This document shows positions 52,712 through 64,000 of a DNA stretch of 64,000 bases, piece by piece. The position numbers and the translations under genes were made by a program. The notes under the pieces were generated by a model. The model saw only the letters and a program-made list of their open reading frames with translations, did no database searches and was not told where the DNA came from. Position 1 is the first letter of the stretch. Every line of letters begins with the position of its first letter. This stretch comes from Siphlonurus alternatus (lineage: Eukaryota; Arthropoda; Insecta; Ephemeroptera; Siphlonuridae), in contig OX463787.1 in NCBI GenBank assembly GCA_949825025.1, positions 18,571,482 to 18,635,481 of the forward strand. Direction: 5' to 3'.

Positions 52712-53773
52712 ATATAATTAATACATATGCTTATTACTATTTACATAATTTTTTAGTGATTATTTTTCATATATTATGTTACTTATTAATTGTTTATTTC
52801 GTTATTATTGTATGTTTACATGGATTTAATTATGTACTCATAAGGAAAATATAATAAAATAAATAAGCTCTCTCTGCTTTTTTAAGTGAATAATGAGCTA
52901 TATTATTTAATATCGATTTACAGCTCATAATTGCGCTCACTTGAAACAGCAAATGGGTCATTATTGCAACAAGATCGTGGTAGGCAGATATAGCTCATTA
53001 TTGCGGACGAAGGGCGATATAATATTATATATTATGGTATCTTGATACACATGATACCCTCTAAGTTCGTCTTCAACTCATCTTTTACAGATCTAAACCT
53101 AATATTTTTATCTCCAAAACACTTCTTATTTCCTCTTCGCTCGAAGTGATGATGAGATTAAGACAATATTTCTAACATTTTTTATTCTAGAAGAGGAAAA
53201 AAGACGTAATCTCGTCTTTTTCCCATTAAAATGGTGCAATATAAGAGGAGAAAAGAGGAGAGTAAAGCTCAATAGCGAAGAATAGAATGAATAATTTCAA
53301 TTAGGGTATATGGCTCAACACAAATTTTATCTCTGCTCTAAATGTTGGCGCTGCCACGCATGCAGTCTACGGATTGAGGCTAGTGTACTTGAAATTTTTG
53401 ATATTGATATACAGGGTGCCCCCCTTAATTTGAATTTCTTTTTCTCTTGGAGCAGCAGCACCAGCAAATAAGGCAGGAATAAAGTGAAGTAAGGTTAAGC
53501 GTGGCGCAGCCTGAGTTAAAATAAGTTTTATCTTTTCTTCGCTATTAAGCTCTCTTCTCGTCTTTTCTCCTCTTATTTTGCACCATTTTAAAGATAAAAA
53601 GAGGAGAAATGACGAAGATTACGTATTTTTTCCTCTTATTGATCATAAAATGTTGAAAATATTGTCTTCGTTTTATTCTCACTTTAAGCGAAGAGGAAAT
53701 AAGATGTGTTTAGAGTTAAAAAGATTAGGTTTAGAAGTGTAAAAGATGAGTTAATGACAAAATTTTCATCTAG

Positions 53774-54080
53774 GGAGTGCATTGAAAGTTTGTCGTTAGA
53801 TTACCGAAGCCAAGTTACGTTGAACGTGGTTAGTACTCGGATGGATGACCATTTTAAATAAAAATTAAGTTACTCCCTTCCTGGGGTAAATTTGTCTTGT
53901 TTTTCCACCCAGTGCACTTGTATATGCCGGTTCCACAGTCTTTAAACAATACTTTAGTCTATTGATAAAAGTAAAAACGTCCGTTCTAAGTGAGGTTTTT
54001 CACGGTTCCCTCAGTCTCAACTAAATGGGATGCATAACAGGCCGTGAACACCATCATTGCCTTCCCTTATCTCTGGCTTC
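53774..54080 (+). mobile_element. 5S-headed SINE, unit 3
   Basis: Copy of 44355-44661, preceded by the D pair at about 53063-53766. Confidence 0.72.
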
Positions 54081-54784
54081 AAGGGTAAGGTGACACGCCT
54101 AATGTTAAAAAAAAAAAAAAAAAACGAATATTATGAAAAAAATAAATAAAAATTTCTCCTCTACAACCCCTATCAGTAGCTAAAAGGTTAGGTATATAAT
54201 TATATATGTATATGTTAACATCAAAAACCGAATTTGGGCAAAGGCCGAAAAAAATGAGCAAAACTAGTTTTGAGCATCAAGTTAAGCTCAAAACCCAAAG
54301 TAATCGATTATTTCGGGTTTTGAGCTTAACTTGATGCTCAAAACTAGTTTTGCTCATTTTTTTTCGGCTTTTGCACGAATTTGGTTTTTGGTGGTAACAT
54401 ATATACAAATTGAAGTTATAAGTTTTTGAAGTTATGAAATTTTAAAGTTGACTAATTTTACATCCAAGTTCCATTTTTCCATGTCAAAGTAATCATCTTT
54501 AAAAATTAATAACTAAAAAGCTAACCAAGTTGAAATAAATGTGATCTTTTCTTCGCTATTAAGCCCTCCTCTCGTCTTATTTCCTCTTCTTTTCCACCCT
54601 TTTAGGGAATAAAATGGGGAAAAGACTAGATTACGTCCTTTTTTTGAACTTTTCGAATAGGAACTAAAATTTTTATACCCGATATTTTAGCTACTGGTAG
54701 GGAATGTAGAGGAGAACATTATATTTTTTTGATAATATTCGTGTGTGGTATTATGTTTTTAACATTGGTGGCGTTATCTTACCC
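54081..54784. mobile_element. MITE C1, unit 3
   Basis: Copy of 44662-45365. The hairpin is at 54256-54355. Confidence 0.75.
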
Positions 54785-54788
54785 TTAA

Positions 54789-55155
54789 GGTAGAGATAAC
54801 GTGGATCAGTTGGCTAAATGATAAAAAAATACCATTCATAAAAATTATGAAAAAAAAAAAAATTAAAATGTTCTCCTCTACACCCCCTATCAGTAGTTAA
54901 AATATCAGGTATACAAAAACGAGCTAATTTTCGAGTTAATAATTTTTAAAGTTGACTAATTTAACATGGAAGTTCCATTTCTCCATGTTAAATTAGAGAA
55001 CTTTAAAAATTAATTACTGGAAAACTAGCTCGTTTTTGTATACCTGATATTATACCTACTGATAGGGGATGTAGAGGAGAACATTTTATTTTTTTCATAA
55101 TTTTTATGAATGTTATATATTTTTTTTATCATTGGTCCAGCTGATCCGTGTTATC
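54789..55155. mobile_element. MITE C2, unit 3
   Basis: Copy of 45370-45734, again separated from C1 by one TTAA (54785-54788). Confidence 0.75.
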
Positions 55156-56056
55156 TATAAAGAGTACACATCGTGGCATTACGAACGTTAACTTACCCAG
55201 TATCTGCAAGGCAGCTCTTAGAGAGGTGTTGACTTGTTAATACGATGAAGCTTTTACTGTGATGAATTTCTGGAGCTCTTCGTGTTTTATACCCTTTTTA
55301 AGTTCAAGGGTTGTGACCCATAAGGTTATGAAATCCCAATTATGAAATGTACATGATGAAATATACTGCTTGGTAAATTTATAGTAACAAGGGCGTTGAC
55401 GATAAATTATTGTGGGTTTTGCCGCTTTTTGTCGACTTTACTCCCGGAGTTTATTCGCACGTGCACTAAAATCAATGACTATAATAATAATTATAAACAT
55501 AATATAACATGGTAGTAATACGTCTTTATTAATAATCATGCAATAATATATATACATTCGTGGAATTATTTTACTCTCAAAGTTCATTTTATCGCTTGCT
55601 GAAAATAGTGATAATTATAATAATATGCTTTTAGATTTTTTTTTTTTAATGAGGTTATTTTTATAAATTGAAAGCCCTCTGATAAAGTGATATTTCTAAC
55701 AAGTTACAATAATTGCCAAAAATATTATTTTGATAATTAATTTCTTAATATTATGAGTTATTAAAATGTTGTGAAGAACGGAAAAAAAGGAAAGGAAAAA
55801 TTAAGGTGTATTCAGTATGGGGCAGTGCCACGAAATTGTTGGGTTGCTTACTTACAGGATAACGGTCAGCTGTTTACCTCCCCTCTCTTCCCCTACTGTT
55901 GTCATACCGTTCGCTTAAAACCATTGAAAAAAAAAATAAAATAAATAAGTTACTTAATTGCCAGGTATAATTATTTAAGGATACGAAAATGTAAGTAGTT
56001 TCTGTATTCTTTATAAACTAGCAGATGATATGGAAATTATATATTAATGTAATAAT

Positions 56057-56157
<101 letters not shown>

Positions 56158-57850
56158 ACGTATAATTAATTTTTTTCTACATTTTCTCCCCTGACACGCT
56201 GCTGATGATATACAACAATATGGCACGACAGGCTCCTCTAAAGTATGCAATATGCGTTGCAGTGACGCCACGTGGGTTTGGCCTATTAAAAATTAACTTA
56301 AATTCGGGCGAGATGACGAAAAAGGGGAAAAAGAAGAGGGGAAAGAGTGTTAAACACGTCTCCAAAAATCCTAAAAAAATTTTAATCCTTAGTTAGCTAA
56401 AGGGTAATGCAGTTACGCAAAAACATTTAGTCAGGAAAAAAATTAAAACTTTTAACATGAGTTTTAGATTTAAATAGCTCATTTTGACCCCCCCCCCCCG
56501 CTTATTATAGCGTGTGACAAAAAAATCCGTTACTAAAGTGCTAGGGTTATAAGTACAATAAACAAAATATTATGTCGAATAATAATATGCTACTTTGTAC
56601 ATAATTATGTAATTATCTTGATTTGTGAGATACGTTAAATTTATTATAACAATAATACTTTTAATTATTATTAAAAATTAGTATCATCATGGCATCATTT
56701 TTATAAAATGCTCATTATTTTTACGCTTCAACGCGTCTATGCAGACTACGTGCCATGGCTATATATGACGTACAATTAATTAAAGTAAATGCTAACGTTC
56801 CTACTCTCCCGAAGTGACGATAACAAGTTACATAATGTGAATGATGAAATAATATGTGGGAAATTTACGAGACGAATCATTGACATTACTTTGCAAGAGG
56901 TTTTCCCTAACTGTTGACTTTGCTCCCGGAGTTAATAATTATAGTCAAATTAATATAATATATCTTCCGGAAGTAGCCGGAATTGTAAAGTTTGTAGCTG
57001 TCTTGATTTGTAATTATGTTATGAAATTTTACACACTGTGGGTTGAAGTAAAAATACTGATCTATGTGGTAAATTATGTTGCTGAATTACGAATAGGAAG
57101 ACCAGAAATAATACATTCCCGGCTTCTTTCGGAAAGAGTCATACAAACACTGTGTTTAATAAGTATTCGTTGACGACGCCTCATAAGAACAACATAATCA
57201 GTCTTCAACAAATACGCATTAAACACTGTATAATGTGAATGTAGTGATAGTTGACTATAATTTAGCTTGATACCAACCAGTCAAGATTGTTGTGCAATTC
57301 TTTACTGTTTCTTTTATAATTAGTTTTACTTCAATATATTTTTATTTTGTTAAAACAATTAGTAAATAATAAAAAGTTAGTAGCTGGATGAGAAAAACCG
57401 CGTTTCACTCTCAAGGGTAAATCGTTGCGCTTTTCCACTATGTAGTTCCCCTGACTTTGGACCATTGCACTTCCGGTTCATTGACAAAAGCTGTAGCGTC
57501 CATCCTGGCTGAGGTTTCCACGTTTCCCTCAGTCACAGGCAAATGCTTTGATGGATTGCAAGGCCGTGGCTAGCTCCGTTTCAGAAGAGCCTGCGAAACG
57601 CTCAAGTTAGTGTATCGGAAGTTTCGGGGTTTCAGATTTACTAATTGATTGTTATTATAGTATTAAGTAATTGTTTAATGGAAGTACCTAATTGTGATTT
57701 ATTTAATACAAATAATATATTAAAATAATAATAATTTTCTTGGTTATGGTTTAAGCTATATGAAATGAGGCACAAAAAAGGACAAGATATAAGTAATAAA
57801 ATGTTACGAATGCTAAGTAATAATAATTATATTATAATTTTAGCCAATTA

Positions 57851-58110
57851 CGATATATTATTTTTTTATATAGCAAGAGTCCATAAAATGATGTCCTTGT
57901 TTCCATATACGTTGCGCGTATATATTTAACGAGATGTCAGATATAAAAATAATTTCTCCATGAACCTGGCTGCAGTGTTTCTGCAGTCATTAATGTTTGG
58001 AGGAAATAAATTCATGATGTTTCTTGTTGTTAGTAGTTCTCCTACACTCAGACTAAGGTATCGATGAATATTAGAGTTGAAGTAATAACGAATTATTATT
58101 CTTTAAGGCA
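57851..58110 (+). repeat. Array right flank, duplicated at 61130-61380
   Basis: It shares CTTGTTTCCATAT, TTAGTAGTTCT, CTACACTCAGACTAA and GAGTTGAAGTAAT in the same order with 61130-61380. A short frame from 57993 (MNLAAVFLQSLMFGG) ends at a donor-like CTAAG|GTATCG. The 61 kb copy also reads MFLVVSSS.TLRL but has lost the GT. It could be an old duplicated exon, or the repeat may be non-coding. Confidence 0.5.
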
Positions 58111-58268
58111 AAAGACAGTTTTATTATAATCAGGATATTTTATTAATCATAATTTATGTATTTTTTTTATTTATGAAGTTTTATATTTTTAATGAAACAA
58201 GAGTATTAAAACGATTTTTTTGCAATTAAAATTATAATCTACAGCGTAAATACAGAGAGTATCCTTAA

Positions 58269-58404
58269 GCCGGTATTACACGATACGATTTTGCATACAA
58301 TTTAAAACTTAAACCCCATGTTAAAACTCTGTTATTTTTATTGAGATGATATTTTCTTGTGACGAAAAATTGTGTATGCAAAATTGTATCCTGTAATACA
58401 GGCT
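58269..58404. mobile_element. 136-bp TTAA-flanked MITE
   Basis: TTAA (58265-58268), GCCGGTATTACACGATAC ... GTATCCTGTAATACAGGCT, TTAA (58405-58408). The inner arms are ATTTTGCATAC and GTATGCAAAAT. No ORF. Confidence 0.8.
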
Positions 58405-58519
58405 TTAATACAGTTCATCAATAAATTAAGAATAAATAATTATTATCAGTTGCAATTTTTATCGACCTTTTCCTTACCACACATTCCTTAAAAAATATAA
58501 ATTTTAATATTTCTCACAT

Positions 58520-58860
58520 CGGGTATACTTGACGCAATGCGCATCCTATTTGTAATCGGATGGTCGTGAGTTCGATCCCAGCCATGCACCGCCAACTTTT
58601 CACAAGTGGCGGTTGCTAAAGAACACCCACTCGTGCATCCGGGAGGTGAATGAAGGCATCCTCCATCAATTATCGACCATCCTGACTGAGGTTTCCATGA
58701 TTTTCTCAGTCACAAGTAGGTGAACCCTGGGATAGATTGTTATATAGGTCATTGCCGCCTTGGTTTGGAAGGGACCCACTTGCTAGATTGGGTTCACGAA
58801 GGGCCGGGAAAATTAATTCAGTCATTTCATTTTTACTTCTCTACTTCAGAGGGTGCACTA
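58520..58860 (+). mobile_element. tRNA-headed SINE, sense orientation
   Basis: The head GACGCAATGCGCATCC ... TTGTAATCGGATGGTCGTGA and GTTCGATCCC holds a canonical B box. The body reads CACCCACTCGTGCATCC and TCCTCCATCAATTATCGACC, and the central domain CATCCTGACTGAGGTTTCCA and TTCTCAGTCAC. Its 3' part differs from the array copies and ends near GGGCCGGGAAAA and TCTACTTC without the D tail. Confidence 0.78.
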
Positions 58861-58899
58861 GAAAAAGAAATATATATTTTAAATCTCAAATGTTATAAA

Positions 58900-59520
58900 G
58901 ACGAAAGATAGGAACTTTGGGCGGGTCGCAAACAGGCTTGTATTTCTGGCATCATTATACGTTTCTCAATTAGAACCGGTTCTAATTTTCATATCATTCG
59001 AAATTATACGACGCAAAACTGTGTGCGCGGTCGATCGCATAGGTTCTTACTTTTTAAATCATGCGCTGTGATACAATGCTGTTCTATGTGCGACAGTCAT
59101 TATTTCTGGTTGCTTCTTTGTAGCAATATCAAGTTAATCTGACTGTAGTCACGTGACACGCTCAAACGATGTGTTGATCGAGGCTACACAAAAGATACAG
59201 GACCTTGAAAGCAAGTACATGTTTAGTAGTTGCCAGACGGGAAGCAATTTGAAGACAAATTTATAAACCTGGCGTTACGTTTTTTACATGTGATAATTTA
59301 CTAACGTTACGTGCAACCTTGCGTCGTAAATGCTTCCAAATATGAAAACTGTGTGTCGTTTTATAAAAATATGAAATTAATTTTAGTATCCTATATAGAT
59401 TTTTTTTATTGTTTCTTATTCCATTATTTTGAATTTAAAATAATCACGAATAATAAATATGAATAACATAGGAGAAAAAATATTAAAATAATAAAATAAA
59501 CATTGTTTTAACTCACATCA
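58900..59520. other. Intergenic stretch
   Basis: No gene, inverted repeat or second copy in the window was recognised. Confidence 0.35.
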
Positions 59521-59523
59521 ATA

Positions 59524-59745
59524 AAGGCGGATTCAGATGGCGACAACGGCGATGCGACGCGATTTTGTCACACAAGCTGTGAAATCCTATACGGTGAGCG
59601 AATTCGACAGGTTGCGGCAGCGAAATCGCGTTAATTGCGATGCTCTTTTTTTTAATTGCCAAATATGGCCGCCAATGGATGTTACAGAAAGTGCGCATTA
59701 TTCGCGTCGCGTCGCTTGGTAAAAATCGCCATGTGAATCCGCCTT
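59524..59745. mobile_element. MITE family E
   Basis: The inverted termini AAGGCGGATTCAGATGGCGA and TCGCCATGTGAATCCGCCTT are the clearest of the three copies. The middle has GCAGCGAAATCGCGTTAATT. Small frames on both strands are by-products. Confidence 0.8.
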
Positions 59746-61548
59746 TAGATATACTATATTAATTTTTTGTGAACTTTTCATTTTCTTTTTTGATTAAATA
59801 ATTCTAGAATAGTATATATATATTTAAAAGAGAATCTATTTTATTTTAAATTAACCACTGGCGGTACAATACAGTAACAAACATTGTTACAATACAGCAT
59901 TAGTCTTTTCAATTTCGGTATGAATACTAAAAAACAAACAACAAAACAAACACAACATTTATATAGATCTGAAGTAAATATCAGACTCGTCACAAGATAC
60001 AAAAATATGTTTTATAAATATGAATCCATAAAGTTTAGGGTTGTGCTTATTATTTTAGGCTCCCTATACATATTATGTATATAATTTTATGAATAATCTA
60101 CTATTTTCAATGCAAGCAATGGATCAGATATGGAGATATTTTAAAAATAAAATTTACCAAAGTATTGTTGCCACTATTGACAGAGCTTAAATTTTAATAA
60201 CCGCTTCAATTGAAGTTGTATCACCTGAAAATTTAAATTATTATTGGGTTGAAAAGAAGCAAAGTATATATGTAATGAATCTGCCCTGCCATAAAACAGC
60301 ATAGGTTTGAAATCAAGTAAATCAAAGTTAATAGAAATTGATTTTTTAAACATTTTTATATTATTGTACACATGACTTTTTTGTTCATTATTAATTTTTT
60401 TAAAAGAATACACCTCCCTAAGCTTAGAGCTCGAGGCCCAGTAATGGGTAGGGATAAGACAGGGAAAGGATGATGCATTTATACAGTGTAATAATTATAT
60501 ACTGTGCATAATTTAATGGTACAAGCTTTGACCAACTGATGCGGTCACCACTTACCTTGTTTTAACTTTCTTTTTATAATTTTTATTTATAAAACACCAG
60601 ATTATGTACGCGTTAATTACAAAAATTTACACCAAAAATAAAACAAATATTCTCTAATTAATTATTTTTTTTTCTAGAAAGGTTTAAACTTAAAGTTTTA
60701 AGTTGTAAAAATGCATAGAGCTCTGTAATAACTAATAAGTTAGAAGGAAAAGAATTTTAACTTTGTACCGTGACAACAAAGGATCATTGTTGGCTCAATT
60801 TATCTGCTATTGACTGTACACCTCTGGTCAACACGAACATTATATTTTAATTTATTTTTACGCAGCTTTTGGAGTTCAGAAAGCAATAAATGATATCATA
60901 TTTCCATAAAAACTTTTATATTATCTAAATTGACTAAATTTTAATCGGTTATAGGTGTGTTTAGAATGTTATTTTACATTACTATGTATAAAATTTGAAA
61001 AAAAGGTGTATTATTTTTGCTTTTAACTGTATGAAACGATTGACAAAAAAAAAAAAAACCCAACAACTTTCAGTTAATGTAATATAAGTAATAGTAAACT
61101 TACGAATGTTAAAAATTTTAAAATTACAACCAATTACGACGTTTCAATTTTTATATACTGAGAGATCATAATAATATGATTTTCTTGTTTCCATATTTGT
61201 CATTGTTAAAGAGAAGTCACACATATAATTAAAGTATCTTCATATACATGGCTGTGTAACTGAAATTAAAATGTTTAGAGCAAAGCTGATTATGTTCCTT
61301 GTCGTTAGTAGTTCTTCTACACTCAGACTAAAGTATAACAGAATATATCTTTGGAGTTGAAGTAATATATCAATCTTAATATTCTATCAACACAGCTTGC
61401 TAAAATTTAAAGATCCTCAAGTAAAAAAGTGAAGGTGAGGTGAGACATTAAAACAAGTCTCAACTTGTCCTTATTTAATAATTTTATGTGCAGCTCTTCC
61501 TGACTCTCGCAAGTAAATTTAATAAGGAAATTCTTTCTTGCTTTTCAG
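59746..61548. other. AT-rich stretch with an old duplicate at 61130-61380
   Basis: Mostly featureless. 61084-61380 is a diverged copy of 57800-58110, which spans the array's right boundary. Confidence 0.4.
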
Positions 61549-61606
61549 TCTGCGACTGTCTACGGCCCAGAACACATTGCTTTGGAACTTCGGAGCAACA
61601 GCCAAG
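61549..61606 (+). CDS. Possible 58-nt exon of an unidentified gene
   Basis: A good acceptor (TTTCTTGCTTTTCAG) and a donor-like AAG|GTATAT bound a segment that is less AT-rich than its surroundings. Two frames are open. One reads SATVYGPEHIALELRSNSQ, the other LRLSTAQNTLLWNFGATAK. No partner exon could be joined with confidence inside the window, so this may belong to a gene extending to the right, or be chance. Confidence 0.35.
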
Positions 61607-62147
61607 GTATATTATTATCATTTTTATTTATTCTCTTTTTTAACCTCATTAAAATAGTATCATTAATATATATAGCAGCTAATTATAAATTCTAAATCCC
61701 ATGTTATTATTTAAAACATTGTTGTAATTAATTAACTCATTCATATCAATATTTTTATGCGTCAAGACAATCTTTTGCTTTATTAGTGTTTAAAATAATA
61801 ATTAATAAATATTTACATATTTAAAAAAGTTTTAATAAAAAAAATCTATGAAGAATCTATAGTGTAGAAATAAGCATTTTTTTTACAGTTAAATATTTGT
61901 AACATTATAATGTAGAACATGCATTTTTCCAATAAAATATTTCAAAACTAAGTACTCATAATTCTTTAAAACGATACTTTTGTATATCAAAGAGAAAGAT
62001 TTATATATGGACTGAACTATACTATTACTTTACTTTCTTGCATTTAATTTGGTACAGTTTTATCAAAATAAAAATACCACCGGAATTGATAAAAATTATA
62101 ATTTATTTCAAAAACAGGGAAACTGCATTTTCAATACTTGATGTTAA

Positions 62148-62300
<153 letters not shown>

Positions 62301-62603
62301 TTTATTTCCTCGTGTGGCTGTACATAATAAGACATAGAGGTACAAAGGTTTTGATACTTACGTCTAAAACTTATGTCTAGAAATTAAATTACCCTAAGTG
62401 TACATAAATATACAATTATAAACATTTAAACATAAAAAAATAATTGATAGTGATAGATGTATTATATAATAATTTAGAAGTATTTGCTTGTATTGCATTG
62501 TCCTGGTGCAGAAATTTAAAAGTTAAATACTTCTTTAGTGAGTAAAATTGATTTACAAGTAAGAATTTCTCATTCATAAATTTCATAATTAACTTCTATT
62601 ACA

Positions 62604-62914
62604 ATGAATGGAGTATCGACCTCATAGTTTTTTACAGAAATGGATATAGGGTGCAAAGTTATGATATATTGATTTTTGTCAGATTTTTCTGACTGTGATT
62701 GCAAGAAGTATGCTTAAAAAGTTTTGGCAATAAACCATGCTCATTTTTTTTTTTTCGTCTTTTTTTTCTGAAAATCGCATACATTCAATAATTTTTAAAA
62801 AATACCTCTTGAGCTAAAAAACATCTGAAAGGAAATCAGAGTTGCATAACTTTGCTTCCTCTATGCATTTTGGCAAAAAAAAAAAATGAGTTCGGTACTC
62901 CATTCATTCATTCA
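62604..62914. mobile_element. MITE family A1
   Basis: AATGGAGTATCGACCTCA on the left and GAGTTCGGTACTCCATT on the right. Inner blocks AAATGGATATAGGGTGCAAA and inverted TTTGCTTCCTCTATGCATTT. Confidence 0.75.
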
Positions 62915-64000
62915 TTTAATTGAGACAATTCTTCACTGCAAAAACAACTAAATACCAAAGGCATTGAGAATCTCCACAATCACTTTTGCATCACCAAAAG
63001 TGTTTAGCTTCTCAATGCTTTTATTGTTTACGGTCTTCATACCTATTGTAAAAAGCTAAAAAGTGCATGATCACAAATCTAACTACTCGCCAGCTTAACT
63101 TCGGTAATCACTTTCGATCATACCCTTAGACCCTTACCACTGCACTGCTAATGCTTTCTTAGTAGGAAGAGTATTATTGAGGTATATAAAATAAATAAGA
63201 GCTATGGTGAAATGACAAGGGTTCAAGGTTACACAAATTTCAACCCTAGGGTAAAATTTGATGACGGTTCTAATGGTGACCCTTAAATTTGCAACCCTTT
63301 GACCCCTAAGGGTCAAAAGACCCTGAATTTTTTTTTCGTGAAAAATTGCAAAATTGACATTAGCAATGTCCTTAATGCACTTTAGAGCTCTTATTTACGC
63401 ATTTTAAGGGTCGACCCTTGGGGTCTTACAGGGGTAATTTTTTATAAGTATACAAATATTTATAACAAAATGTGTCAAAAACTGTGAGGACTATGGATTT
63501 AGCATTGGCTTTAATTGATTCAGTAAGAATAATGAATAATGACCCTCTAAGGGTCGACCCCTAAAATATGTTACGATCTATTCCGCATATAATACTTCTA
63601 AATGCTATTAACATGCAATTTCTGAATGCTAATTCTATTAACAAAAATTAAAGGTATAAAACATTAGTTTTTAAATGGTAAAAACAGTGATTAAATAGCA
63701 AAGACATTTAGCTATTTTTCTAAATACTTTTAACGTTCAGTAAATGTTAAAAGCATGGAGGGTCTCAATACCGATTTTTTGCAAATACTTCCAATTTGTG
63801 CTATTTGCATAATTATTTTTTTATACTATAATTGCCTCAACCCTTAAACACATTCCAATATAATTAAGGTTAGGCTCAAATTACCCCTGATAAACGAAAT
63901 TCAACATTTGTTTTTTTCCTAGAAAAAGTTTTCATCCCATCTTTTTCAAAACTGTTACAGCTACTTTGCCATGTTAGTTAGTAATAAATTATAAACATTT
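62915..64000. other. Right end of window: AT-rich with GACCC/GGGTC palindromes
   Basis: No gene seen. 63280-63565 contains repeated short palindromes built on GACCCCTAAGGGTC and GGGTCGACCC in a spaced array, on otherwise featureless AT-rich DNA. Confidence 0.4.

Noticed and set aside
58530..58590. Functional tRNA-Thr gene
   Set aside because: The acceptor stem cannot be closed, and the head continues into a SINE body found elsewhere in the window.
60174..60240. Terminal exon on the minus strand after TTTAAATTTTCAG
   Set aside because: The acceptor is acceptable, but the open frames are short and of low complexity, and no upstream exon fits.

Overview
This 64 kb window is eukaryotic, very AT-rich, intron-rich and packed with transposable elements. 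Phase-consistent GT/AG introns, a C-type lectin gene, Pol III-type SINEs and dense foldback MITEs fit an arthropod (insect or crustacean). The exact lineage cannot be settled from the sequence. There are no bacterial-type genes, no CRISPR array and no intact tRNA gene.

Two real genes are readable. (1) At 1-2325 (+) lies the 3' part of a leucine-rich-repeat gene: two exons, with the 5' end outside the window. (2) At 13921-30102 (-) lies a complete gene that no single ORF reveals. Ten exons with matching splice phases join into a 786-residue secreted protein: signal peptide, about 590 residues of coiled coil, and a C-terminal C-type lectin domain carrying QPN and WND motifs. Its introns hold a 4.06 kb non-autonomous LTR retrotransposon with traces of a Bel/Pao-like Gag (18003-22066), several palindromic MITEs and long TTTA arrays. 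A possible single exon at 61549-61606 (+) is weaker.

From 31.66 to 57.85 kb the window is a three-unit direct tandem array (7824, 8912 and 9446 bp) of a mostly non-coding composite. Each junction has the 4-bp microhomology ATTA. A 4.5 kb partial copy lies about 28 kb away at 3584-8108 and shares a deletion with unit 1. The units are mosaics of tRNA-headed and 5S-headed SINEs and foldback MITEs. Length differences between units come from identifiable insertions, deletions and microsatellites.

The most striking theme is a set of at least seven unrelated palindromic or short-TIR elements (136 bp to 2.1 kb), all bounded by TTAA. This suggests one TTAA-specific (piggyBac-type) machinery mobilising many non-autonomous sequences. 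Two of the insertions can be compared with empty paralogous sites inside this same window. Other items are a 28S rRNA fragment at 9649-9805 (-), a 5S/tRNA head-to-head chimeric SINE at 30175-30492, and an old duplication linking the array's right flank to 61.1-61.4 kb.
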